From Ciborinia camelliae (taxonomy: Eukaryota; Ascomycota; Leotiomycetes; Helotiales; Sclerotiniaceae): a DNA stretch of 64,000 bases. A program made the position numbers and the translations under genes. Below, piece by piece: positions 1-11,989 of the stretch. The first letter of the stretch is position 1; the number at the start of each line of letters is the position of its first letter. The stretch lies in the NCBI GenBank assembly GCA_025890175.1, contig JANPYM010000011.1, positions 1,096,299 to 1,160,298 on the forward strand. The letters run 5' to 3'. Below the pieces are notes generated by a model. That model was not told where the DNA came from, did no database searches, and worked only from the letters and a program-made list of their open reading frames with translations.

Positions 1-2052
1 GAAATTAGTTTTAATACCACAGTCTTTACAATATTATGAATCGTATACAGAATTAAACCTCTTATACTTCGCGCTTCACTCGATCTATGTGTTGGCCCAG
101 CGGCTAACAATGTTTGTAAAGGTACTATCAAATTGAAAAAATAGCTTGCCATCGCGAAGGAGGTCAATGTCAGAGAGATTAAAGAAAACCGAAGTACAAT
201 GCAACTAGGTAGGTAGCCTAAAATCATCAATCCACTCCCCACCAATTCAATTCTTGCCTGCCAACCCAAACCCCAAGTCTTTCTCTCCCCATCCAAAATA
301 TCTCGCTTACCACAAAAATATATCCCCACTTCACTTCGATTCACTTCGCATCCTCATGCCACTTCTCACGAAATCAACCAACCAACCAGCCAATCCCCTC
401 TATCCAATCTTTAAAATTTACAAAATAGTTCTCCGATTCTAGTGCCGGCCGGGATCGGTCAAGGGCCTAATGGACTACATTATTGAACCCCGCACGCACT
501 CTTCTATAAGCGGATGATAGCCAAACTCTTTGTAAAACTTAGTTATACGATGAGACCATCGGGAGAGAGTGTGATACACTTCGAAACTTCCAAGATTACT
601 GAAATGTTTACGTATAAGCGAAAAGCCTCGGGTATTCCGCCTTCTCAAATCACCCCACAACTTATGTTGGGATGAAGTGTAAGGCTTCACTTATCTGTTT
701 AACGGAAGCTGGCAAGGGGAATTGTAGGTAAAATCTTCCAAGACCAGAGGCTTTGCCACCCTCTCGTGATATATTGATGCTACCAGTTTATCAGTCATCT
801 TATCTGGTATCATACTCTGTCTATAGTATCCGTACAGCACTAACTGCACTATTTATTAATGTGAAATTATATGATGTGGCATTCTCGTCAAAGACCTTAT
901 TAATATGAGTTTGGGGGTTTATTTCAGGCGAGAGGGGCGAGGTTGGTAAAACTGATTATGAAGATGAAGAGGGTGACGTAAGATTTTGCTTGGTATTTGA
1001 TCATGTGCAATACACCATCCCGAGGTCTGATTGACTTGGCTAATTAGGTCTTTCTGCTGTTCCTATATCATTATTGGCCGTATATATCGCCGTGAATTAG
1101 GTGTCCGTCAACACTCCCTATTTATGTAGGTAGGCATAGTAAGACCAAGGTAAACTCAACCAGCCTTTTCTAATAGCAAGAAGCAATCTGAATTCTGCTC
1201 AGACTTTTCTGTCAATATTCAAGAAACTGTAGTTTCATCGTCCTCATCTTCGCTTTCACCTTACAAAGTACGCGATCATCCTAACTGCCGCAGCAAGCAT
1301 TCCCACATCACATCACACCACACACAACATCCCACTTATATCGAGTATTATGTTCATTCATCACATCACCGACTCAAAATTATTGGCAAAGAAATTTCGA
1401 TTACTATCCAGTAGGCATCTCGTGCAGAATAAGCTGCGTGCCCAAAATGACATTCCTCCATTCATCCATATCATCCATCATCCCGTTTGATTTATAGACG
1501 CTTCTATGACTCATGATTTTTTCTCTGTAAAAATTCTCATCCCAAACGTTTTCTTTATAAGTCCCATTCATTCATTCGTCCCATGCATCAATCCAATTAG
1601 TCCCACTACACACCACCAGGGCAATATAATTTTCGTGGCCGTTTGTGAAAATGAAGAACCACTTTTGAAGCTGCAAACGAATACGCAAGCTATGCCGTTA
1701 TGATGAAGTATGTAGAAGCTCTGTCTCGCCAAAGAAAAAGTTTTTTTTTTTTTTTTTTTTTTGGAAAAAAGAAAATCTGTAATCAGATAGGACCAGATAT
1801 AATAGCAGGTAGCTTTTATCTCAGGCATCCGATACCCCGAGTGCCATACATCCAAATCATCACCCCTTATCTAGTTGGTGAAGCCATTGACCCTAAAATC
1901 GGAATCATCATCAACCAAATCATGCTCAGTGAGGAAGAGGTATAGTCCGGAGAACCGATGCCGAAGACGAGAGATATAGACGTATAAACTTCGAGCAGAA
2001 GATGCCGAGATAAGGATCTATATCGTTGAAGCGCAAAATTTGGCGAGAAAAT
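1..2052. other. Intergenic region, left edge
   Basis: I see no convincing gene here. The stretch holds short open frames without recognisable motifs, for example a 71-codon frame on the minus strand at 475-690, and a poly-T run of about 22 bases near 1741-1762. The last few hundred bases probably contain the 3' untranslated region of the zinc-finger gene that ends at 2053 on the minus strand. Confidence 0.5.
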
Positions 2053-3589
2053 TTAATGATGAGGACCAGGAACTTGATCTTGGCCATTGGTATAACTAGT
2101 AACTTGATCTTGGCCATTGGTATAACCACGAACTTGATCTTGCCTATTGTTATAACCACGAACTTGATCTTGGCCATTGGTATAACCACGAGCTCGACCA
2201 TTGAACTGCATCTTGGAATCACCACTGTTCTCTTCCTCCTCTGGTAGAGGGAGACTCCGATTCATAGAACCACCCGAGGACGAGTTCGTAAGGCGGCGGT
2301 TATGGGGAGGACCAATTGGACCGAATGAGCTACGACGATCTGCAGTGCCAAAATCAGTTATTGTTGCTTCATGAATAGGTCGTGCTAGAAGAGACATACC
2401 ACGACCATTTGCACCGCCTTGAATTGAGGACGGGAATGAGAAGGATGCGACGTCCTTGCGGCGCCAAGGTTGAGACGTACGAGATGTTCCGTTTGTTGGT
2501 GTTGTACCAGATGCTTCAGCTTGACCATTTGATCCACTTGGTGAAGATAAAGGCAAGTTGTGTTCTTTGCGATACCAAAGGGGAGGTCCATTGGGAAGAC
2601 CAAGTGATTTTTGGATTTCCCTATCCTCGGGCATTATATGTTTGTACTTGCATCCAACTTGCATGAAAGCACAAGTTCCTGAATGCAACCATTTATCACA
2701 ATAAACCTTTTCCCGACGCATAGGTGGACCTCCCATGGGTACCATCGCATTGTTAAGTGTAGAGAAACTGATCGGAGGAGCGACAGCTGAGGCAACGATA
2801 GAGTCGATGGCCAACTTGAAAAAAGTCAGTATATACATTTCATTGGTGATATATTTGGAATAATGATATAATCTTACCTGGGTTTGATCGCCTGGTCGGC
2901 GGAAATGACCTTGCGGGTTGTTGAGTGAAAAAATAGGAGGGGAAAGTTGGGGTAGCTGAGAAACGATCTTTGAATAATACATGTCAGCCCATGACTTGAA
3001 ATTATATGTCTCCACAACTTACCTTGTTGGGAATCATTGGTATAGGAGCATCCGGCTTTGGCGAACCATGGTGAACCTCAGGGAGAATAATCAATCCTTC
3101 TGGTCCTTGGTGTTGAGGAACGCCGATGAGATCGGGGAGCTCATCGGCAGGTAGAAGTCGTGTGTAAGAGCCATCAGCTCGACGAATACCATAGGCAAAT
3201 GCAGAGTTGATTTGGTCTGAGGTTGGATACACTGAACCAGGGCGAACCATAGTGATCGGAGTGAAGCCTTCTGGGCCGGCATAAGTAGGGCCACAGAAGG
3301 ATTGGCGGCGCCAGGCGTTGGCATTGGCATCAATTCCAGGGCCCATATTCTGGGCTGGAGTCTGAAATGGAGTTGTACCGTTTCCGCGGATACGCTGGTC
3401 ACGCTCACGAGCTGAGTGAAAAGCATCCATCTTATCGGGAGTAAAGCTTCGAGTACTATCATTATCGATCGATGTTAGTGGAGAGGTCATTTCGGTATCG
3501 ATCGCATCGACTACGTCACAACTTTCGTGACAAGACTCAGGAGAGTTGGAAAGTTTTATATTAGAACAGGATTTGACTTCAGTTGCCAT
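2053..3589 (-). CDS. CCCH-type zinc-finger protein with C-terminal decapeptide repeats
   Basis: Probably an RNA- or nucleic-acid-binding protein; no specific target can be assigned. Three exons on the minus strand (3589-3023, 2967-2878, 2814-2053) are separated by 55- and 63-nt introns with GTAAG donors and CAAAG/CAAG acceptors, giving 472 residues. A single CCCH finger lies at about residues 258-278 (C258-x8-C267-x6-C274-x3-H278). The rest is low in complexity: a Ser/Thr-rich N-terminus, a Ser/Gly/Asn-rich middle and, near the C-terminus, four copies of a ten-residue Gly-Tyr-Thr-Asn-Gly-Gln-Asp-Gln-Val type repeat encoded by 30-bp DNA repeats. I chose the ATG at 3589 (MATEV) over an in-frame ATG at 3616; either is possible. 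CCCH fingers usually bind RNA, but one finger alone is weak evidence for function. Confidence 0.82.
2071..2190 (-). repeat. Four 30-bp direct repeats inside the CCCH gene
   Basis: Four tandem 30-bp units at 2071, 2101, 2131 and 2161 differ at only a few positions. They keep the reading frame of the zinc-finger gene and encode the repeated decapeptide at its C-terminus. Copy number could easily vary between strains. Confidence 0.9.
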
Positions 3590-6500
3590 GTTGAAGATTA
3601 TTGAATGATAATTCAATAGGGAAGGAAATACTAGGGTGCGAAGAAGATGTGAAAGCTAAAGGTACGAACGATGTATAGTCGTAAAGTGTTGAAATGAGAT
3701 TTTGGAAATCCTAAAATATGATGTCAGATTAGCCAACACTCTTAGGAATAGAAGTACAGAATAATCGTTGAGCTACATACCTTTAAAAAGGATTTTTCTA
3801 GAGCTTTGAGGAAAGCTTCTTATGAAACTTCGCCGTTTGCTCTTCCAAATATAAGGTTGGAAGCCTGCGGCAACCTGCAGTTGTTTGCGGTAAGCCACAG
3901 ACCACAATTATTCTGTTAAAACAGGGGCAAGCTGCAGGGACAGCGATGAGATAATTAGACAACTTACTTCCAAGAATTTTGAGAGACAATTTGAAGACCT
4001 ACACAATTGTCAGTTGCTAATCAAGGATACAACGTGAAAGAGTGGAAGTTGCTGAAATAGTAAAGCGTCAATAGTAGAGTCAACGCACACACTACTCTGA
4101 TCATTACTCATTAGAATAAATAATCCCAGATTCTTCAAGTTTGATGTTTGTTCATACCATCGACAAAGAGGGATATTATGCCATTGCAGACATGCAAATA
4201 TCAGTCAAGTGAGGAGTGCTGATATACGTACAGATATTGCGATGGGAATTCAAGCCGTTGATCTAAGCAAGCAGATCAAAGTGTCTACCGTTTGATTTAG
4301 AAAAGCGTGTGGGGGTAAGTGTTGTTTGTATGTTGCAGTCTTGGGTTGCGAATTTTTGAGAAGGTTGTCGAACTGTCGATGTGACCACAGCAATCTGAAG
4401 GCGATAAGATGGATACAATAAAGAGAAAGAAGTAAGTTGATTTTCTTGTAGGCAGGTCTATCTATGATAGAAAGAGACAGGAAAGTTTAAAAAAAAGGAA
4501 GTAGCGTGATGAAATACTGAAATAATTCATCTGGTGGATTTTAAGTTCAAGGGAGGAGAATCCAAGTTCAAAACAGCAGCAAGTGTAAGCACTTTTAAAA
4601 TTGACTAAACCCAAGGCTTGGCATATTTCGTCCGGCGGTGCCGCGAATCCAACAGCAAGAAATTTCGAGTGAATTCGAGAAGTTGCGGTATTGAGAAACC
4701 GAGGTCTTCTTATGCCGCTGCACTGCGAAGGAAGTACTGAAAGGCCGTAACCAATAGACATCGATCTTACCATAAGAAAGTTCTTCATACTAGATTGGAT
4801 AGACATAGAGTCTGAGATCCGATTTCTTGAGGCTGTTTTCGTACAACTGAGAAGCTTTTATCGCATAGCCTATGGGATGCGTGGTTGTAACGTGGATTTG
4901 TGAGGTGAATTCATCAATTCAATGCTTGATATTGTCTAAAGATATTGTCCGATAAAATTGCCATATAAATGCTTTGTGAATTTTAATGGGTGTAACTTCA
5001 TTAACACGTTGCTCTACTTCGAAGCAGTTGCTGGATTGTTCTCAAAGCCCGACATAGTCGGGTCCAGCATTCTAGATGAAGACATATATCCAAATCGAGA
5101 CATGCATACTTTGCATGGTTCAACAGGTGTATCGAATATCTCTTCGAAGTAAACATCACGATTGTGGATTGTGAACTTCGCCTTCAGCTCTAGACTCGTC
5201 CATTCACGCGATTACCGCCATAGGAAGTAGAAATATCAAATCTTCGATGTATGGTTTCTTTCAACACTGCCACCGGACTATATGTACACTCGGTAAATCT
5301 TCGACCTGAGTCTCTAGGCTCAAGAGCCAAAGATGGCTACACTTTACTCTTGGCAATCATTTACTATTGATAATGCCAAATTAGCATTTTTCTGTATGCA
5401 AAATTCTAATTTGGCGGGAACGGAATGATCATTATCTTGCCATCAAGTCTATGTTATTTGAACTAGAAACAAAATGATATTCTGTGACCGAAAGGCAACC
5501 GAAAGACTCGAAAACATGGGCAGATATACATCTAAATTTAAGGTAGAAGGGGATGGAGTATATGGATTCGGATATATTGGATTTGGGATTATCTTGAGAA
5601 GCCACTAGGCAGTAATGCATCAAACGGACAAATTCCTTTTACATGTCTTCCTTCGCATGATCTCCCACTGTATCATTCTGGGCCAAGCTGGTCCCAATGC
5701 AGCAATATTATCTCACGGCTGGCATTTAGTATGCCTGATGAATTGTGTACAGAAAATTAGCCTGAGATGGCAGATGAGACAAAAAATGATATTGCATCAA
5801 GAACCACTTGGATCCAGGGACCTGACCCTTTCTATACCAACCAGTGGCCATCTTTTTAAATAGATCCATTGTATAGCATAAATATTTTCTTGTGAAACCA
5901 AGTTAACTGATTGAAAAAACAGTAATTCTTCCGCACATTAACTTCAAGTCCATGTTCATATGCTCGGGAGCATAGTAATCCCGTCGATATGGAACTTGGA
6001 TTGCACTACTCACAGCCCACGATTTAGTATCTAAAACCGCTACTGAGTACCACTACGAGTCAAGAGATTTATATTTGGGTGTATATCTCGGAGCCAAATC
6101 CCATTACATGATAACTTTCAAGTGGCCCTGGCCTCCCAACATCTTCGGGCATTACTTGGGGCTGGGTAAGTTAATAGATACGGGCACTGAATCTGCCAAG
6201 CCTCCGTTGCAAGTCGCAAGTTAACTCTGGGGTAAGGAAGTCTGTGACATAAGTCTACTTCTCTTTTCAGCATAGGCTTGTGCGATGGTTAATGGAAAGC
6301 AATAGGACTGTGGTTGCTTCCCAAGATGTATAAAATCTGATGGAAGAGAAAAATTCTCGCCTTGCTAGGGGAGGAGCAAGACGACGTTTGGGATTTCGTT
6401 GCTGCTCACTTGATGAAGTCATTCCTTGGTTCTAGTGATAGCTTTTCTTGGCCAGAAGTCTGTCCCAATAACAGATTCTGGGATTGAGTATAGGCTCCGG

Positions 6501-7312
6501 CCCCGCTTCATGGACAGTTTGTGCGTATTGAAAATCAAGGGCAAATGATCATGATTCCTCGTGATCATATTCCCTTGCAGTATATTTAATGCTAGTTTTC
6601 CACTCGTCTGTATTCTTGTCCTTGGAAATGTACGATGTTATGTTCTGATTCTTCAAAGTTTTGTGCAATCAGGAAGTTGTCCCAAGGTAACACGAAAACT
6701 CTTGTTCTACCACGAGGGAAAACTGACGCAAACTCCCTCGCCTCGGACTCTCCAATGGAAGCCGTTTTGTCTCCATTATTGTCCTCTGCCACGCGAAAAT
6801 CTGATGATTGGAACTAGTAATAGAAAATCAGAATACTCTGATGATATCAGAGGTAATGAAACTCTCTAGCTCTTAGTAATCTTGAGTTGCTGGTACGAAC
6901 CAGTTTCTCGAACTCCGTGGAATTCTGCTCCTGGCGTGAAAATTATTGGCATTGTCGTTAAAGCTTCATGACCATTCCATTTTCAGGCTGAATGAAGCCT
7001 TCTGCAGCTACGTTCCGGGGCACTGGAGTATATTGATGCAAGATATCTGTTCAAACTTCCAAGAAGCGTTTCCGAGTCATGTTGAGGGGTAACCCCAGTG
7101 TCGAGCATTTGTAGGGAATGTGATCTATGAGTACCAGTCGCAGGTAGGGAGAAGAAAGTGATTTGAACTTCATTGCGCCAGCCTATCATTGTTGGTAACA
7201 GAACGTAGTCCATGGAACTTTGCAGGTCTGCAGATAGCTCAAAACTCAAGATTGAAGTTCGTCTTTTTTTTAACATTTGAGGCAGCCTTGTGGCTCTTCC
7301 AGATGGTGTAGT

Positions 7313-7711
7313 TTAGTATTCTATGTAAGTTAGCTGATCTAATCGCGTGTCCAATCGATACCAGCTCATGTAGGAAATTCTGCAGCCCAACCGTGGATGA
7401 ATCGGAGGAGGTTTGTCGGTTATGGGCGACATAATTGTATAATATATGGAGGAATTCGGTATTATCGAGGCTTCAGGGCATGAAGTGGCGAGACTCTTTA
7501 TCATTGGAAGCCACATCGTATCGAAATCCTCGAAAAGCTGTGGAGCATGCAAGTTAGCGGATTGTGTCGTGATGCAGGATAGTTCGAGTTCCTGAGCGAG
7601 TCTGTGGCACTGTGCAACCAACTCTGCGTGGCCATCTGCAGGGTTACATTCGCAAACAATTGAGGTGGCTGGCTGCATGTCTCGGGTATAACCATCCTCC
7701 CTATCCCGCAA
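7313..7711 (-). CDS. Possible hypothetical protein or gene fragment (132 codons)
   Basis: This open frame has a more natural composition than its surroundings, including an aromatic/acidic stretch around residues 60-70 (F-E-D-F-D-T-M-W-L-P). I do not recognise a family. Another minus-strand frame at 6983-7276 lies just downstream and could be a second exon or a later part of the same decayed gene, but I could not place a convincing intron joining them. It may equally be chance. Confidence 0.2.
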   Translation of the reverse strand: MRDREDGYTRDMQPATSIVCECNPADGHAELVAQCHRLAQELELSCITTQSANLHAPQLFEDFDTMWLPMIKSLATSCPEASIIPNSSIYYTIMSPITDKPPPIHPRLGCRISYMSWYRLDTRLDQLTYIEY

Positions 7712-10700
7712 AAAACCCCATCAGTTATTTAAAATATCCATATCAATTCAACGGAAAGTGAAAACTCCAAATGTTAGGTTGAGTTGGTGGTGACTGGTGA
7801 AATTGAGAAGAGCGAGGTTGAAAGTTTAGGTTGAAGAAGGGAGATCGCTACCTACCTAGGTATGGTGGCCCCATTTTCTAGCTTCCTTCTCAATGAGGCG
7901 GCCTTCTAAAACTGGAATTAAGTAATGGACCACTTTCGGCAGGAGCAATTCAATATCTTCTTGCCTTACAATATGGACCCAAATTGCCCCAGAACCCCTT
8001 TTCTTTGAGTTTTGTATTCGACAGTAAGTGGTATTACCTCCGCCAGCACCTTAACTGAACACCTCGTCATTACACCTGGTACTCCAATTTTCAAGATTCT
8101 AAGCAGGAGAATTCGCGGACCATAAGGAAAAGTTTTGATTATCACGCTCCTGGGATTTGTAGGTTGGAGCTGAGGAGTTGGGTATACAATCAAGAAGATT
8201 AATAGTGGCCCAAGGTTCTCCGTAATTGGAACATATCAATGGCTTCAATATGCTCACAATAAACCCATTGATTCATAATTGTACTCGGCTCACAGTTTTA
8301 GTATTATCACAAAGCCTAGACTTTCTCTCATCTAGTATGAAGACATTGGCAAACAGTTTCCCAGGACAAAGGTGAAGTTGGACCTGCCCAAAATCTGCTG
8401 CTAAGAACCTGGGAAAATGGCTCTTAAATATATGGATTGCAACTTGAAGTTGAGCTTTCAATCTTATCATTCTAAATATGAACTATGGATTTGCTACTAC
8501 AGTATAGCTCTGCCCAAAGAATCCTCCAATATCAATGTCTGACAATACAAACTCGGATTCCAATCTTCTTTTTGTGAATAGAAAGTTTTAAATCTGCCAA
8601 TAATATAAAATATCCCTTGATTTCCAATAACCTGATTCAGAATGAAGAAATCCAACTCTGTAAATACCCTAGCACTATCTGCAAACTCCAAAAGTCTTTC
8701 TCAATACTAACCAGTTTTATCTCCAACTACATCCGACGGGAGCCATGCTTAGATTTAACCCTTTCAACAATGCTCAATTTCTTTTTCAACACCCTCTCGA
8801 CCATAACCTCAAGTCCCTTATTGTAGTATTTGAGAATGTATGCGGAATCTCATCTGGTGTATTTTCTGCCAAAGGAATTCAACCATATATGATCAGACTT
8901 TCTTCTTTTCTAGATAATAGACCATTTCTGATCTGAATTTTTCTACCAGTGTATATATATTTATATATGCATTGGCTCCAGAGACTCCTCCCATAATAGG
9001 TGGTATTGTGCTAGTATAGTTTCGATGACAGCTTATGAAGTTTATTGTTGCCTTTGAAGTTGTATGTATTTGTAATAGCATTATTTGATGAGATGCTTGA
9101 CAATGACTCAGAAGACCAACACCTTCCACTACTTGTTCTTGTTCCACCGGAGCTCTGGATGCTATAGTGTTCCTGTTGCTACATTGTTTTTAAGCATTAG
9201 CCTTCTCTGGCCAAATGTCTGGGGGAGACTATTTCTTACTGTTGAAGTTCTTGTGGAAATCAAATCTGTCTTATCGAAGCTATTGGGGTTGGAGTTTTTC
9301 TGCACCTAAATTCTTTGTGAGTATCAGCCTTGTATCCTCTAAATCCCCCAGAGAACTGCTACTGGATGCTGACTCCCTTTTGCATAACCGTTACTGTAGA
9401 GGTCCTTGTGGTTGTCTAGCTAGTTTTAACAAGCTTTTGAAGTCTTTGTTCCTCAATGTATGGCATATAGCTCTGGCAGTATAAAGCAGTTAGTAAACAG
9501 ATACCTCCATTCAGGCTGATAGTGAGGATTGGAGAAGACTTTCCTTTAGTAATTTTGCCTGAAATAGCCTCCAGTCAATGTCTCATATCTCCAATCCCTT
9601 TTTATTTGCTAGTGAGTTCTTGTAGTCTTACCAAGCACCCATATAAATCGTCGATCTTTCACAAAAGCCAAGTATAGATATTGTTGGTGTGCAGAAGCGA
9701 GAGTTCAATTGCTAAGCCAAGCAGACTTTTGCCCGCAGGCGCAAACAGAAGCGACTTCCTTCATCCTGCCAATGGCGGGCAGGGTGCGAGCAAAAGCGAT
9801 ATCTCCTCCCTCCTCCTCAGCATCACAGCTAACACTCAATAGCTCCTCCCTCCTCTCCTCCACCTCCACCAGCACCGACGCGACGATCCCCCGTGGGTCT
9901 CCAAACTCTCATTCCATGGTACTCGGTTGCACGAGACACCACCTTCGGCCAGAATTTCAAAGCACAGAAGATCATAACAATCAAAGCCTGTTTAAAAAAT
10001 CTAGTCGTTAGTACATAATCAGATCATTGGTCGAAAGTTATGGAAATTCCTTAAAAAGTGCCTGAAAATTACTCGAGGATTATCAAAAACGTATACATAC
10101 ACTAAGGCCGTACGTTGTGTATTTGGCCCAGTCGGGTGGGCTCCAGTAAAAATTGCCCATTTGTCACTGGGCGAGTAGTTTGTAGTAGTTTTATAGTAGT
10201 TGATTTCGTTTGCTGAGGTGTTTTTCGGAGAGGTTTCGAAATTCTCGTTGATTTTCACCTATGTATTGTTAAATTCTGTAAAATCTGGTCCATATACCTT
10301 AATTTCAAGGCTATTTGCCTTGGGCAGTAGGAGCTATATCCCTTCTCTTCTTGTCAATGTTTTATTGCATTCCTGACGCTTCTATTGGTTCCCGAGGACT
10401 CATATGGATCATCTCGCACACAAGACGGGATACCTTGGGAGATATACTTGTCCTCAAGCTATTTTGTTGCATATCTAAGATATTAGTGGCATCTCTAAAA
10501 GGATGGGCTAGCCAGTAAGAACCCTGTATATCTGAGGTTCGTCAGGCAGACATATTAATTTCAAGATACATCATCCAGTTACGGAAAATATCTCTGACTA
10601 CCTAGCTCATTTGAAAACGCCACTAACAATTCAGATATGAAACAAAGTAGCTTGAAAAGAAGGAAAGAGATCATGTGCTTCGATTAGCAGCCAGTCGTAA

Positions 10701-11383
10701 GGGACTTTCTGTATTGTTGCTCATCTAAAAATCACGCGTTTTATTGGATCCACTAGCACTTACCAGCTCTTCTACTATGCAACAATCTGAGATTTATAGG
10801 TTTACCGCGGCCTATATTGCCAGGCTGGCTTTCTAGATTCAATTGGTACCAGCTTTTAGTATCAAGACTTGTTAGAATTTCCGTTTTCACTGAGACAGGT
10901 TCTAGCATTGTTGAAATATTCTTTGAGGCTTGTCAATTGCTTAACAATCAAAAATTACATTCTAAAATAAGCATTTACAAACTAGAGTTTACAATAAAAC
11001 ACAGGCCACAACAAACAGATTATTTGCCCAATTTCAGCTTTTACAATGTCAACATAAGGTTATTTGTTGACAATTGAACTACAGTAGGTTGAGGGTGGAT
11101 TTGGTAGCTTACCTAGCCTCGGTTAGCTAACCGAAGGGGTAAATTAAGTTATGTTTTTAGGCTCACAACCTTAGGCCATTGACAACACATAACAAGCAAT
11201 GATAAAGCAAGCATATAGGATAGATATAATTACTTTCTTGATATCTATATTGATTTCATGGGAGTAAATATCTGCGTATATAATTAGCTCGTTTTTTCAT
11301 TCTCATAACTACCTAGGCTCTCTCAACAAATCTACCTCCGAAGCCCTACCTGATGATCCTTCAGAACTGAATCTATCCCCCCC

Positions 11384-11393
11384 NNNNNNNNNN
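11384..11393. other. Assembly gap (10 N) inside poly-C
   Basis: Ten undetermined bases are flanked by runs of C on both sides, so the gap probably reflects a homopolymer that assembly could not resolve. Its true length is unknown. Confidence 0.95.
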
Positions 11394-11989
11394 TCCCCCC
11401 CCCCCCTTCAACCCAAAGAGACTGCGCCATATAATGGTGAGATGTTATTGCTCTTGAAATCACTGGAATTTCCATACAGGCGCCACTATCTATAGGTATG
11501 CAGTGCTCAGGACTTAACCAAGCCATTTTGGTCACATTAGATATTTTGACGCACAACCTGCGACAGCTTCACCCCGAAGTTTCACAATTTTACGCCTTTT
11601 TACCCATCTATAATCGGACCAGCAACATCGGAATTGCGCCTCCTTAAACTTTTCTCCGGGCACACCAGACAACACTCCGCATCCACCTTTCAATGGGGTC
11701 AAACAGCACAAAGCTATACCAACTTCGAGCAACACTAACGAGATAACGAAAACTATCACGAAGCACCATAGATCATAAAAATAGCTCTTCTACTTCTCCT
11801 AAAGGACTCACAGGTATATATACAGCCAAACTCTTTCTCATGGCAATTCAGAGATAACAAATATCGGTAGCCCAACCTCAAAGGAGTTTCCCCCCCCCTC
11901 TTTCGATTTGGAATTTCTGAAAGATATATATAATTTCATTTCTTATCAACCCAGAATATCTGATCAAATACCAATACCAGATACTGATC

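Larger units (their letters stand above)
3590..11989. other. Gene-poor, mostly AT-rich region with an assembly gap
   Basis: No gene with recognisable domains was found in 8.4 kb. Frames worth noting are a 114-codon minus-strand frame at 4462-4806, which could lie in the 5' region of the zinc-finger gene, and a 132-codon minus-strand frame at 7313-7711 with plausible amino-acid composition. Neither matches a family I know. Frequent stops in all frames and AT-rich tracts would fit old, decayed DNA, but I could not compute a RIP index. A run of ten Ns at 11384-11393 sits inside poly-C and marks a gap. Confidence 0.5.

Noticed and set aside
1741..1762. Poly-T run as a terminator or retroposon tail
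   Set aside because: No target duplication or element body adjoins it; a simple homopolymer is sufficient explanation.
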